DNA from: Ectopseudomonas oleovorans
GTDB lineage: Bacteria; Pseudomonadota; Gammaproteobacteria; Pseudomonadales; Pseudomonadaceae
DNA: 64,000 bases
Direction of reading: 5' to 3'
Assembly (NCBI RefSeq): GCF_003052605.1
Contig: NZ_QASO01000030.1
Span: 1-64,000, forward strand
How positions within the stretch are numbered: the first letter of the stretch is position 1; each line of letters opens with the position of its first letter. Under the pieces are notes generated by a model. The model made no database searches, was not told where the DNA came from, and was given only the letters and a program-made list of their open reading frames with translations. The position numbers and the translations under genes are program-made. Below are positions 34,995 through 44,769 of the stretch, in pieces.

Positions 34995-35212
34995 ACGTCC
35001 AGCTCGCCCGATCAGGCAAACCGCCACCTTACTTGCAGAAAGCTACATAAGCGTCTGTCGGCACGTAAAATCCCCATGTTAGAATCCAACTGTTCCTGCC
35101 TGGCCATCTCCTTTTGCCATGCCTGCTAGACTTCACGGCAGAAAGTTGTATGGCAGGATGCCTGCGAGTTGCTGCCCCCATCCCGCCACTGGCAATACCC
35201 TCTCAAGGACAC

Positions 35213-35749
35213 ATGAGACTGAAACCCTTCTCTTTGCTGATCTGCCTGCTGACCTTGTCCTGCCCTGCTCTGGCCATGGGCAAGTCGATCTATGGTCTGA
35301 ATGAATATATTCACGTAGAAGAACTGGACCTGCAGGTAGCCGCCAAACTCGACACTGGCGCCAAAACCGCGTCCTTGAGTGCCCGCGATATCAAACGCTT
35401 CAAGCGTGACGGAGAAACCTGGGTGCGTTTCGTGCTGGCCATCGACAATGCCCAAGAGCGCACCATCGAGCGTCCGCTGGCGCGAATCAGCAAGATCAAA
35501 CGCCGTGCTGGCGATTTCGACCCCGATGAAGGCAAGACCTATACGGCACGCCCGGTAATCGACCTTGAATTGTGCATGGGCAAGACCCTGCGCATGATCG
35601 AAGTGAACTTGACCGACCGAAGCGCATTCCAATACCCGCTTCTGATCGGCTCCGAAGCGCTCAAGCACTTCGAGGCCATAGTCGATCCAAGCCTTAAATA
35701 TGCAGCCGGCAAACCCGACTGCACCAATGACGCAACCCCTGGCGAGTAA
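35213..35749 (+). CDS. Retropepsin-like (RimK-associated) zinc-protease family protein
   Basis: 178 residues with a signal peptide ending LALAMG (about 23). The body starts IYGLNEYIHVEELDLQVAAKLDTGAKTASLSA, in which DTGAKTASL is the aspartyl-protease-like motif, and it ends with the FQYPLLIGSEALKHF block of the family. It should sit in the periplasm. It is the first of three genes with a transglutaminase-like membrane protein and an ATP-grasp ligase. Which peptide it processes is unknown. ATG 35213 follows CAAGGACAC. Confidence 0.85.
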   Translation: MRLKPFSLLICLLTLSCPALAMGKSIYGLNEYIHVEELDLQVAAKLDTGAKTASLSARDIKRFKRDGETWVRFVLAIDNAQERTIERPLARISKIKRRAGDFDPDEGKTYTARPVIDLELCMGKTLRMIEVNLTDRSAFQYPLLIGSEALKHFEAIVDPSLKYAAGKPDCTNDATPGE

Positions 35750-35754
35750 TTCCC

Positions 35755-37281
35755 ATGCGCTCTCTGAACCTGCATCTGAAAGTCCTGATCACCCTCCTGG
35801 TGGCCCTGGGCGTTCTGATTACGGCATACCAAATCTTCATTCTCGGCATTCCGGTGACCGAGGATGAGACCGACGATCTGTGGAACATCGACGCCAAGGT
35901 CGAATTCCAGGCCAACCCGCGTGAGCCGGTGAAGCTGCAGATGTTCGTCCCGCCGCTGAACCAGGACTACGTCAGCCTCAACGAGAGCTTCATCTCCAAC
36001 AATTACGGCGTCAGCGTCAACCGTGTCGACGGCAACCGCCGCGTCACCTGGTCGGCACGTCGTGCCAATGGCAAGCAGACCCTCTATTACCGACTGGTTC
36101 TGACCAAGCGTTACAGCGGCGAGCAGGCGCCTGCAAAAGGCCCGATCTTCCGCGACAGCATCCCGGTCGAAGGCCCCGAGAAGATCGCGGCCGAAGCCCT
36201 GCTGGCGCCGATCCGCCAGCACTCGGCGGATGTCGAAACCTTCATCAGCGAAACCATCAAGCGCGTCAACAACGTCAATGACGACAACGTCAAGTTGCTG
36301 CTCGGCGGCGACGCCTCCATCGCCAACAAGGCCAAGGCCGTCGACTTGCTGTTGTCCATCGCCCATGTGCCGATGGAGCGTGTGCACACCATTCGCCTGC
36401 AGGCCGAAGTGGCGCAGTCGCCGGAGCTTTGGCTGCGCAGCTTCAACGGTCAGAAGTGGCTGTATTTCAACCCGAAAACCGGTGAACAGGGCCTGCCGGA
36501 AGACCGCCTGATCTGGTGGATCGGCGACGGTGATCTGGTCAGCCTCGAAGGCGGCCGTCAGGCGCAAGTCAGCTTCAGTCTGAACAACAGCGAGATGAAC
36601 GCCATCCGCCTAGCCAAACTGACCGATGAGAACACCGACGCCAGCTTCCTCGAATACTCGCTGTACGGCCTGCCGCTGCAGACCCAGCAGACCTTCATGG
36701 TCATGGTGATGATCCCGATTGGCGTGCTGGTCATCCTGATCCTGCGCAACCTCGGTGGCTTGCAGACGCTGGGCACCTTTACCCCGGTGCTGATCGCTCT
36801 GGCCTTCCGCGAAACCCAGCTGGGCTTCGGTATCTTTTTGTTTACCGTGATCACTGCACTCGGCCTGTCACTACGCTCGTACCTCGAACACCTGAAGCTA
36901 CAGATGTTGCCGCGCCTGTCGGTGGTCTTGACCTTCGTCGTGGTGCTGATCGCCGCCATCAGCCTGTTCAGCCACAAGCTGGGCCTAGAGCGTGGTCTGT
37001 CGGTGGCGCTGTTCCCGATGGTGATTCTGACCATGACCATCGAACGCCTGTCGATCACCTGGGAAGAGCGCGGCGGCAGCCATGCCTTCAAGGTCGCCAT
37101 CGGCACCCTGTTCGCCGCCACCATCGCCCACCTGCTGATGAGCGTGCCCCAACTGGTGTACTTCGTGTTCACCTTCCCGGCGATCCTGCTGATTCTGGTG
37201 GCTTTCATGCTGGCGATGGGCCGTTACCGCGGCTACCGCCTGACCGAACTGTTCCGTTTCAAAGCCTTCCTCAAGGACTAA
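35755..37281 (+). CDS. Transglutaminase-like (catalytically inactive) protein fused to a multi-helix membrane domain
   Basis: 508 residues. A membrane anchor (about 8-30) is followed by a periplasmic transglutaminase-like domain (to about 280) whose catalytic Cys-His-Asp set is not recognisable (no Cys in the core). A C-terminal block of about seven helices then follows (from about 315), starting FMVMVMIPIGVLVILILRNLGG and GTFTPVLIALAFRETQLG. It fits the known family of inactive transglutaminase with seven transmembrane helices. It lies six bases after the retropepsin-like gene and is presumably a scaffold for peptide handling in the periplasm. Confidence 0.82.
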   Translation: MRSLNLHLKVLITLLVALGVLITAYQIFILGIPVTEDETDDLWNIDAKVEFQANPREPVKLQMFVPPLNQDYVSLNESFISNNYGVSVNRVDGNRRVTWSARRANGKQTLYYRLVLTKRYSGEQAPAKGPIFRDSIPVEGPEKIAAEALLAPIRQHSADVETFISETIKRVNNVNDDNVKLLLGGDASIANKAKAVDLLLSIAHVPMERVHTIRLQAEVAQSPELWLRSFNGQKWLYFNPKTGEQGLPEDRLIWWIGDGDLVSLEGGRQAQVSFSLNNSEMNAIRLAKLTDENTDASFLEYSLYGLPLQTQQTFMVMVMIPIGVLVILILRNLGGLQTLGTFTPVLIALAFRETQLGFGIFLFTVITALGLSLRSYLEHLKLQMLPRLSVVLTFVVVLIAAISLFSHKLGLERGLSVALFPMVILTMTIERLSITWEERGGSHAFKVAIGTLFAATIAHLLMSVPQLVYFVFTFPAILLILVAFMLAMGRYRGYRLTELFRFKAFLKD

Positions 37282-37285
37282 GACC

Positions 37286-38272
37286 ATGTTCGGCCTAATC
37301 AAAACGTGGAAGGCCCTTGAAGCCAAAGGCATCATGGGCATCAACCGACGCAATGCGGATTACGTGCTGAAGTACAACAAACGGCACCTGTACCCGATCG
37401 TCGACGACAAGATCATCACCAAGGAGCGGGCCATTGAGGCCGGCATCGATGTGCCGGAGCTGTACGGCATCATCGACACCGAAAAAGGCATCGACAAACT
37501 CGACGAGATCATCGCCGGGCGCACCGATTTCGTCATCAAGCCGGCGCAGGGCGCCGGCGGTGACGGCATCATGGTCATCGCCGACCGCTTCGAGGACCGA
37601 TTCAAGACGGTGTCCGGCAAGATCGTCAGCCACGAGGAACTGGAGCAGCAGATTTCCAACATCCTCTCCGGTCTGTACTCGCTCGGCGGTCACCGCGACC
37701 GTGCGCTGATCGAATATCGCGTGACCCCGGACACCATCTTCAAGAGCATCAGCTACGAAGGCGTGCCGGACATCCGCATCATCGTGCTCATGGGCTACCC
37801 GGTGATGGCCATGCTGCGTCTGCCGACCCGCCAGTCCAACGGCAAGGCCAACCTGCACCAGGGCGCCATCGGCGTCGGCGTCGACCTGGCCACCGGCGTG
37901 ACCCTGCGCGGCACCTGGCTGAACAACAAGATCAGCAAGCACCCGGACACCACCAATGCGGTGGACGGCGTGCAACTGCCGAACTGGGACGGTTTCATGA
38001 AGCTCGCTGCCGGCTGCTACGAGTTGTGTGGCCTGGGTTACATAGGCGTGGACATGGTGCTGGACCAGGACAAGGGCCCGCTGATTCTCGAGCTCAATGC
38101 CCGCCCCGGCCTGAATATCCAGATCGCCAATGACTGTGGCCTGACCCACCGCGCCCATGCCGTGGAAGCCCGCCTGGAAGAACTGAAAGCCAAGGGTATT
38201 CAGGAAGACGCAGAAGAGCGCGTGCGTTTCTCCCAGGAGCTGTTTGGTCACGTCGCCAGCAAGGAAATCTGA
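37286..38272 (+). CDS. ATP-grasp, alpha-L-glutamate ligase-like (RimK-related) protein
   Basis: 328 residues, cytoplasmic. ATP-grasp blocks are FVIKPAQGAGGDGIMVI (about 75-91), the RALIEYRVTP region, and the metal-binding end LILELNARPGLNIQIAN (about 268-284). It would form an amide bond between a carboxylate and an amine using ATP; RimK relatives add glutamate to protein C-termini. It is four bases after the membrane gene, so the three products very probably act together. The acceptor is not known. Confidence 0.85.
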   Translation: MFGLIKTWKALEAKGIMGINRRNADYVLKYNKRHLYPIVDDKIITKERAIEAGIDVPELYGIIDTEKGIDKLDEIIAGRTDFVIKPAQGAGGDGIMVIADRFEDRFKTVSGKIVSHEELEQQISNILSGLYSLGGHRDRALIEYRVTPDTIFKSISYEGVPDIRIIVLMGYPVMAMLRLPTRQSNGKANLHQGAIGVGVDLATGVTLRGTWLNNKISKHPDTTNAVDGVQLPNWDGFMKLAAGCYELCGLGYIGVDMVLDQDKGPLILELNARPGLNIQIANDCGLTHRAHAVEARLEELKAKGIQEDAEERVRFSQELFGHVASKEI

Positions 38273-38355
38273 CCAGCGAACGTCGTAAGGTGCTGCCGCA
38301 CCTTACGACCCGCTCAATGCACCCTCGCCAGCTCGCCCCCCCTCACCCCACCGTC

Positions 38356-39123
38356 TCATGCCTCGCTCAGCAGCCCCAGGCTCTTGCCCTTGAGTACGAC
38401 TTGCGTACGGCTGCGTACGCCCAGCCTGGAAAACAGGTTATGCAGGTGCCATTTGACGGTACCCAGGGCCAGCGCCAATTGCTGGCCGATCTCATCATTG
38501 GACATGCCCTTGGCGGCCAGACAGACCACCTCACGCTCGCGCTCGGTCAGCCCCTCCTCCAGCACGGCAATGGCATGCGGCGATTCCTGGCAGGGCCAGG
38601 CGCTCAACAGACTACGGATGAATGCCTGCAGCGCCGGCTGGTGCTCGACGGATTCCAACAGCTGCAGTAACTGGCGTATGGCTTCGCCTTCCTCGATGAA
38701 CAGGCTGCGCGCCTCTTCCCACTCGGCGCCGATCAGGCATTTCACCAGCAGACTTTCCATCACGGCCTCGACCGGCACCCGCATGGTATTGCGCAGGTAG
38801 CCCAGGGCGTAATCACCCAGACCGGGCAGTGAACGCCCAATACTTCGATCAGTTGCTGGAAGAAACGTACCGGCTCATCATCAGCATCGCCCAGCGATAG
38901 CTACGCAACAGCGCTGCCGGCCTGACGACGCTGCTCGACCTGCATCGCCAACGCGGTGGTCCAAAACCAGCAGGCGCGCAAAACAACACGAGGCGGGCGT
39001 GGGGGGGGTAGGCCGAAAGCGCGGCTTCCACCTGGGGCCTTTTCAGATAGTCCACGGATGCCTGGGCGGCGACAGTTTTGAACGCAGCAGGCTTCCAGCG
39101 GCAGGGCCGATCACTACATCCAT
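38356..39123 (-). pseudogene. MalT-type LuxR regulator, heavily deleted
   Basis: Reading down from ATG 39123 gives MDVVIGPAAGSLLRSKLSPPRHP, then a shift to VDYLKRPQVEAALSAYPPHARLVLFCAPAGFG at the Walker A loop. A second shift leads to TALAMQVEQRRQAGSAVA, a TAG where Trp would stand, and LSLGDADDEPVRFFQQLIEVLG. Most of the protein (family about 900 residues) is then missing, and the frame resumes as LPGLGDYALGYLRN and continues into an intact LuxR helix-turn-helix (LTEREREVVCLAAKGMSNDEIGQQLALALGTVKWHLHNLF). The 142-residue tail (38356-38784) could still be expressed as a solo DNA-binding domain. Confidence 0.8.
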
Positions 39124-39287
39124 GGCCTGGATTCCTTCATTCACTGTTGTTTTGGTACGGCAGTTCAACACCCTGGCACGACTCCATACTAATCAGCCGA
39201 GCGTACCGGAGCAAACCTGGCCGAAGCCCTAGGATGAATATTAGCGGCGGACTACAATCGCTCTTTCAACCCATTCGACTGCCACGC

Positions 39288-40631
39288 ATGCCCAGCTGCT
39301 CTCTGCACCCTATTGCTTACCGCACCGACCCCAGCGACTACTTCCAGCGCATTCGCCAGGCCCCCGGCGCCGTACTGCTGGATGCCGGACGACCGAATGC
39401 CACGCGTGGACGCTATGACCTTATGAGCGCCTGGCCATTGGCAGAACTGGCGCCCACGCCCGACGAATCGGCCAACGGCTTTCTGCAACGTCTGCGAGGC
39501 GCATTGCAGAGCCTCGGCCCCGCCGAGGCTCCAGCACAGCAGGAGCTGCCATTCGTCGGTGGTTTGATCGGCTACCTGTCTTATGACTTCGGCCGCCGCC
39601 TGGAAGTGCTGCCCGAACAGAGCGTCGATGATCTCGATCTCGAGGATGCCCGTTTCGGTCTCTACGCCTGGGCACTGATCAGCGATCACCAGTTGGGTAC
39701 CAGCACCCTGCTGTTTCACCCGGCGCTGCCGGAGGCAGAGCGCCGGCGCCTGCGGATGCTGTTCGAAGCAGCGCATGACGAGGAACTCGCGCCCTTCCGA
39801 CTGACTCAGCCGTTCCAGGCCGCTATCGACGAGCACCGTTATCGCCAGGCGATCGAGCGCATCCAGGGCTACATCCTCGCTGGCGATTGCTATCAGGTGA
39901 ATTTCGCCCAGCGCTTCCAGGCGCCCTGCACGGGTGATCCCTGGGCGGCATACCTCGCACTGCGCCAGGCCTGCCCCACGCCTTTCTCGGGTTTTCAGAG
40001 CCTGGGCGATGGCGACGCCATTCTCAGCCTGTCGCCCGAACGCTTTCTCAAGGTCAGCAGCGGTCAGGTGGAAACCCGTCCGATCAAGGGCACTCGGCGC
40101 CGCGGCGATGACACCGACGATGATCAAGCGCAGGCGCAGGAGCTGTTGGCGAGCAGCAAAGACCGCGCCGAGAACCTGATGATCGTCGATCTGCTGCGCA
40201 ACGATCTGGGCCGCAGCTGCCGCATCGGTTCGGTGAAAGTACCGGAGCTGTTCGCCCTGGAGAGCTATCCCAACGTGCATCATCTGGTCAGTTGCGTCAC
40301 CGCCGAGCTGGCGCCCGGCAAGGATGCGCTGGACCTGATCGCCTGCAGTTTCCCTGGTGGCTCCATCACCGGCGCACCGAAGATCCGCGCCATGCAGATC
40401 ATCGATGAGCTGGAGCCGACACGGCGCGGGCTCTATTGCGGCTCCTTGCTGTATCTCGACGTACGCGGTGAGATGGACAGCTCCATCGCCATTCGCAGCC
40501 TGCTGGTCAAGGACGGCAAGGTCAGTTGCTGGGGCGGCGGCGGTATAGTCGCCGACTCCAACTGGCAGGCCGAATACCAGGAATCCATCACCAAGGTGAA
40601 GGTATTGCTGGAGACGCTGGAGGGGCTTTAG
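39288..40631 (+). CDS. pabB: Aminodeoxychorismate synthase component I
   Basis: 447 residues, chorismate-binding fold. Conserved blocks are AGDCYQVNFAQRF, SPERFL, RPIKGTRRRG (the PIKGT form, with the PabB/TrpE-type lysine), LIVD-type LMIVDLLRNDLGR, and GGSITGAPKIRAMQIIDELE. It makes 4-amino-4-deoxychorismate for folate with a glutamine amidotransferase partner encoded elsewhere. ATG 39288 (MPSCSLHPIAYRTDPSDYF) matches the family start; an earlier in-frame ATG would add unconserved residues. Confidence 0.93.
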   Translation: MPSCSLHPIAYRTDPSDYFQRIRQAPGAVLLDAGRPNATRGRYDLMSAWPLAELAPTPDESANGFLQRLRGALQSLGPAEAPAQQELPFVGGLIGYLSYDFGRRLEVLPEQSVDDLDLEDARFGLYAWALISDHQLGTSTLLFHPALPEAERRRLRMLFEAAHDEELAPFRLTQPFQAAIDEHRYRQAIERIQGYILAGDCYQVNFAQRFQAPCTGDPWAAYLALRQACPTPFSGFQSLGDGDAILSLSPERFLKVSSGQVETRPIKGTRRRGDDTDDDQAQAQELLASSKDRAENLMIVDLLRNDLGRSCRIGSVKVPELFALESYPNVHHLVSCVTAELAPGKDALDLIACSFPGGSITGAPKIRAMQIIDELEPTRRGLYCGSLLYLDVRGEMDSSIAIRSLLVKDGKVSCWGGGGIVADSNWQAEYQESITKVKVLLETLEGL

Positions 40632-40634
40632 AAA

Positions 40635-40688
40635 CGTAGTGCGGGTGCAACCCGCCAGATTGCGATGGCGGGTTACACCCGCACTACG
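40635..40688. repeat. Palindrome between pabB and thrH
   Basis: CGTAGTGCGGGTGCAACCCGCCA pairs with TGGCGGGTTACACCCGCACTACG. It probably also acts as the 3' end structure of the two convergent genes; there is no T-run. Confidence 0.75.
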
Positions 40689-40692
40689 TCAG

Positions 40693-41310
40693 CTACAGGC
40701 TCAGCTTGCGGTTCGATGCCTTGAGGAATTCCTGCTTCAGATCCTCGTAGGTATGCACGGCCGGGAATTGCGGAAACTCGCGAATCACGTTTTCCGGCGC
40801 ATGGAACAGGATGCCGGCATGGGCTTCGCTGAGCATGGTGGTGTCGTTGTACGAGTCACCGGCCGCGATAACGCGGTAGTACAGACTCTTAAAGGCGATG
40901 ACCGACTGACGCTTGGGATCCTTCTGGCGCAGCTGGTAGCTGACCACACGATCGTTCTCGTCGGTGATCAGGCGGTGGCACAGGAGAGTCGGGAAACCGA
41001 GCTGACGCATCAGCGGCTGGGAGAACTCGTAGAAGGTGTCGGAGAGAATCACCACCTGAAAACGTTCACGCAGCCAGTCGACGAACTCCACTGCGCCATC
41101 GAGCGGCTTCAGGGTAGCGATCACGTCCTGAATGTCCTTCAACTTCAGGCCGTGCTCATCGAGAATGCGCAGGCGTTGCTGCATCAGCACGTCATAATCG
41201 GGGATGTCGCGGGTGGTCGCCTTGAGCGACTCGATACCGGTTTTTTCCGCAAAGGCGATCCAGATTTCCGGGACCAGTACGCCTTCCAGGTCGAGACACG
41301 CGATTTCCAC
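40693..41310 (-). CDS. thrH: Phosphoserine phosphatase / homoserine phosphotransferase ThrH
   Basis: 205 residues, HAD superfamily. Motif I is CLDLEGVLVPE (ThrH has DLEG in place of DxDx), motif II ILSDTFYEF, and motif III/IV GDSYNDTTML (about 150-159). It dephosphorylates phosphoserine and can transfer phosphate to homoserine. The start is GTG 41310, with GAGGAG upstream; the product length fits ThrH exactly as I recall it (205). Confidence 0.93.
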   Translation of the reverse strand: MEIACLDLEGVLVPEIWIAFAEKTGIESLKATTRDIPDYDVLMQQRLRILDEHGLKLKDIQDVIATLKPLDGAVEFVDWLRERFQVVILSDTFYEFSQPLMRQLGFPTLLCHRLITDENDRVVSYQLRQKDPKRQSVIAFKSLYYRVIAAGDSYNDTTMLSEAHAGILFHAPENVIREFPQFPAVHTYEDLKQEFLKASNRKLSL

Positions 41311-41480
41311 AGGCCACTCCTCGGTTGAGCCAAAAGCCGGCACTCTAGCCGCTGAGCCTGGTGGGCGCAATGCGACGGCTTATAACCATACTGAAGCTCT
41401 ACCATCCAGCTAGTTATTTAGCTGCATAACCGGCCTTTGCTACCATCGCACCTTCACGCACACGATCTGGAATCCTCACC

Positions 41481-42101
41481 ATGGAACTCGACCTGGACGC
41501 GCTCAACGCCGAACTCGGCAACCAGCCTGAAAAGCTGGTGCAGTGGGCCATAGGGCTGGGCAAACCCGCCATCTGCACCACCAACTTCCGCCCTTTCGAA
41601 GCGGTGATCCTGCACATGGTCAGCCAGGTCAAACCGGATATCCCGGTGGTCTGGATGGACAGCGGCTACAACACCGAAGCCACCTATCGCTTCGCCGACG
41701 AGGTAACCCGCAAGCTGGGCCTCAACCTGATCATCTACCTGCCCAAGCGTTCACGCGCGCACCGCGAGGCCATCGACGGCCCGGTGCCTGGCCTGGATGA
41801 TCCGCGCCACGCCGCGTTCACCGAGGAAGTGAAGCTCGAGCCCTTCGCCCGCGCCCTGCGCGAGACCGCACCCAGCGTCTGGTTCACCGCCCTGCGTGCC
41901 ACCGACACCGCCGTGCGCGCGCAGATGGCCCCTATCAGCATCAACCCGGACGGCCTGATCAAGGTCGCCCCGCTGCTGCACTGGACCTCCAAGGATCTGT
42001 ATCAGTACCTGGTCGCCCACGACCTGCCGAACGAATTCGATTACTTCGACCCGACCAAGGGTGAAGACAATCGCGAGTGCGGCCTGCACCTCAGTCATTG
42101 A
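41481..42101 (+). CDS. cysH: Divergent phosphoadenylyl-sulfate reductase family protein at the cysH locus
   Basis: 206 residues, PP-loop PAPS/APS reductase fold. Recognisable parts: nucleotide-loop region TTNFRPFEAVILHMV (about 33-47), SGYNTEATYRFADEV, WFTALRATDTAVRAQMAPI, WTSKDLYQYLVAHDLP, and the catalytic tail ECGLH (199-203) two residues before the end. The CC...CxxC cluster of Pseudomonas-type APS reductases is absent; the only cysteines are C32 and C200. The stretch before ECGLH is shortened. It lies between thrH and cysB, the usual cysH position, so a sulfate-assimilation role is likely, perhaps thioredoxin-dependent on PAPS, but function is not certain. Confidence 0.75.
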   Translation: MELDLDALNAELGNQPEKLVQWAIGLGKPAICTTNFRPFEAVILHMVSQVKPDIPVVWMDSGYNTEATYRFADEVTRKLGLNLIIYLPKRSRAHREAIDGPVPGLDDPRHAAFTEEVKLEPFARALRETAPSVWFTALRATDTAVRAQMAPISINPDGLIKVAPLLHWTSKDLYQYLVAHDLPNEFDYFDPTKGEDNRECGLHLSH

Positions 42102-42115
42102 TTGACGCTGGCTAG

Positions 42116-42151
42116 AACGAAACATGGCGCCCTTGGGCGCCATGTTTCGTT
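42116..42151. terminator. Bidirectional terminator between cysH and cysB
   Basis: AACGAAACATGGCGCCC pairs perfectly with GGGCGCCATGTTTCGTT around a TT-containing loop, shared by two convergent genes. Confidence 0.88.
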
Positions 42152-42165
42152 TCAGTTGTTTTGTT

Positions 42166-43149
<984 letters not shown>

Positions 43150-43241
43150 TCAGAGCAGTAAGGCGGGCCAAGAGCTGCCAACGCCATATATAACCATATT
43201 ATTGGTCTAATCTTTATATCCGCACATTTTATTATTTAAAC

Positions 43242-43742
43242 TTACAATTCTCCCCGCCCCCGATGCTGCAGCATGGGCACCAGATACACCGGCACTTCTG
43301 ATAGCTGCACGATCCGTGCGGACGTACGCCCCAGCGGTACGGTCAGATCCGTGCCGTGGCTGTGACTGCCTACGACCAGTAGATCTACCCCAAGTTTCTG
43401 GGCCTCATCGAGAATCACCGCAGGCGGGTCGCCCTGCAGTACGCGCACGGCTCGAATCAGTTGCAGATCCTGCTGGCCCTCCCCCAACTCGTCATGGAAC
43501 CCTTCGAACACACGCTGCTCGATACTGCTCATGACAGTGCCAAGCCCATTACGGCGCAACTCGCCGAGGGTGCATTCGTCCAGGTAGGTCTGCAGGACGG
43601 ACTCGGCAAACAACCCCATAGGCTCCACGGCATGCACCACGTACAGTTCGGCCTTGAAGCTGCGGCTCAGCGCCAGGGCATGCTGCAGCACATAGGAAGC
43701 ATAAAGCCCCAGATCGGTGGCATAGAGTATCGAGCGGATCAC
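43242..43742 (-). CDS. Universal stress protein family (UspA)
   Basis: 166 residues. It starts VIRSILYATDLGLYASYVLQHALALSRSFKAELYVVHAVEP and ends with the ATP-binding-type loop VGSHSHGTDLTVPLGRTSARIVQLSEVPVYLVP (G-2x-G-9x-G(S/T)-like pattern, with T in place of the first G). GTG 43742 is preferred because CAAGGAGG lies five bases upstream. It is 120 bp after the 5'-nucleotidase on the same strand. The physiological signal is unknown. Confidence 0.85.
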   Translation of the reverse strand: MIRSILYATDLGLYASYVLQHALALSRSFKAELYVVHAVEPMGLFAESVLQTYLDECTLGELRRNGLGTVMSSIEQRVFEGFHDELGEGQQDLQLIRAVRVLQGDPPAVILDEAQKLGVDLLVVGSHSHGTDLTVPLGRTSARIVQLSEVPVYLVPMLQHRGRGEL

Positions 43743-43861
43743 GCGGCCTCCTTGACTGCTGGCGCAGGCCCTTATTGAGCTTAGCAGCGCATCAGGCAAT
43801 GCAAGATCGGCAGCGTTATTTAGGACGAATGGCTATATGCAGGCGCCTGCGTGCCCTGGGG

Positions 43862-44767
43862 TCAGGGCAGCAGCTCGTTACTCACGCCATGCGGAACATG
43901 ACCTGTGGCCACCACCTGACGCGCGCTCTCGCAATGCCCGGTCTGGTCATCGAAGAACACATCGGCGGCAAAGGCTTCGAGAACGGCTGACTTGTCCAGA
44001 CCACCGAGGAAGAAGGACTCATCCAGGCGAATGTTCCACTCACGCAGGGTGCGAATCACTCGCTCGTGCGCAGGCGCCGAACGCGCGGTCACCAGCGCGG
44101 TGCGAATCGGGCATTCGGCTTCGGGAAACTCCTGCTGCAGTGCATGCAACGCGGCGAGAAACGGCTTGAAAGGCCCTCCAGGCAGGGCCTGTCGAGCGGA
44201 TTCACGCTCATGATCCTGAAACGCGTTCAGGCCACCACTCTGGTAGACGCGCTCGGAGTCGTCGGAAAACAGCACGGCATCGCCATCGAAGGCGATGCGC
44301 AACTCGTTGCTAGTGGCCCGACGGGCGCCACCTGACAGCAAGGTAGCCGCACCGAAACCGGCCTTCAGTGCGTTGCGCACATCATCGGCATGGGTAGACA
44401 GAAACAGATGGCAGCCGAAAGCCGCCAAATACGGATCAGGGCTACGACCGCCGACGAAGGCGGCGCGGGAAATGCCGAGACCGTAGTGCTGGATCGAGTT
44501 GAACGCACGCAGCCCGGTATCGGCGCTGTTACGCGACACCAGAATGACTTCCACGCGCTGCTCACTGAGTCGCGCGTTCAAGCCAAGCAGCTTCTCCACC
44601 AGCGGGAAGGCGTCGCCCGGCATCAGCACTTCGTCCTCATGCTCGATCTGGTAGCGGCGATAGGCCTCCACGCCCTCGCTTTCATAAATCTGGTGACTTT
44701 CACTCAGATCGAACAGCGCTCGCGAGGATATCGCCAGCACCAGCTTGTCCCCCAGCCCCTTGCCCAT
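43862..44767 (-). CDS. 5'-Nucleotidase (cytosolic NT5C1-like family)
   Basis: 301 residues. The family has no SurE or UshA motifs; it resembles the cytosolic 5'-nucleotidase group, with LVLAISSRALFDLSESHQIYESEGVEAYRRYQ at the start, VILVSRNSADTGLRAFNSI (phosphatase motif), IAFDGDAVLFSDDSE (about 158-172) and the metal site ADVFFDDQTGHCESA near the C-terminus. It probably hydrolyses nucleoside monophosphates. AGGAGG inside the upstream gene precedes its ATG, two bases past that gene's stop, so the genes are coupled. Confidence 0.85.
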   Translation of the reverse strand: MGKGLGDKLVLAISSRALFDLSESHQIYESEGVEAYRRYQIEHEDEVLMPGDAFPLVEKLLGLNARLSEQRVEVILVSRNSADTGLRAFNSIQHYGLGISRAAFVGGRSPDPYLAAFGCHLFLSTHADDVRNALKAGFGAATLLSGGARRATSNELRIAFDGDAVLFSDDSERVYQSGGLNAFQDHERESARQALPGGPFKPFLAALHALQQEFPEAECPIRTALVTARSAPAHERVIRTLREWNIRLDESFFLGGLDKSAVLEAFAADVFFDDQTGHCESARQVVATGHVPHGVSNELLP

Positions 44768-44769
44768 GC

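Noticed and set aside
39078..39287. N-terminal extension of pabB
   Set aside because: The extra residues are not PabB-like and overlap the 5' end of the LuxR pseudogene; ATG 39288 fits the family.
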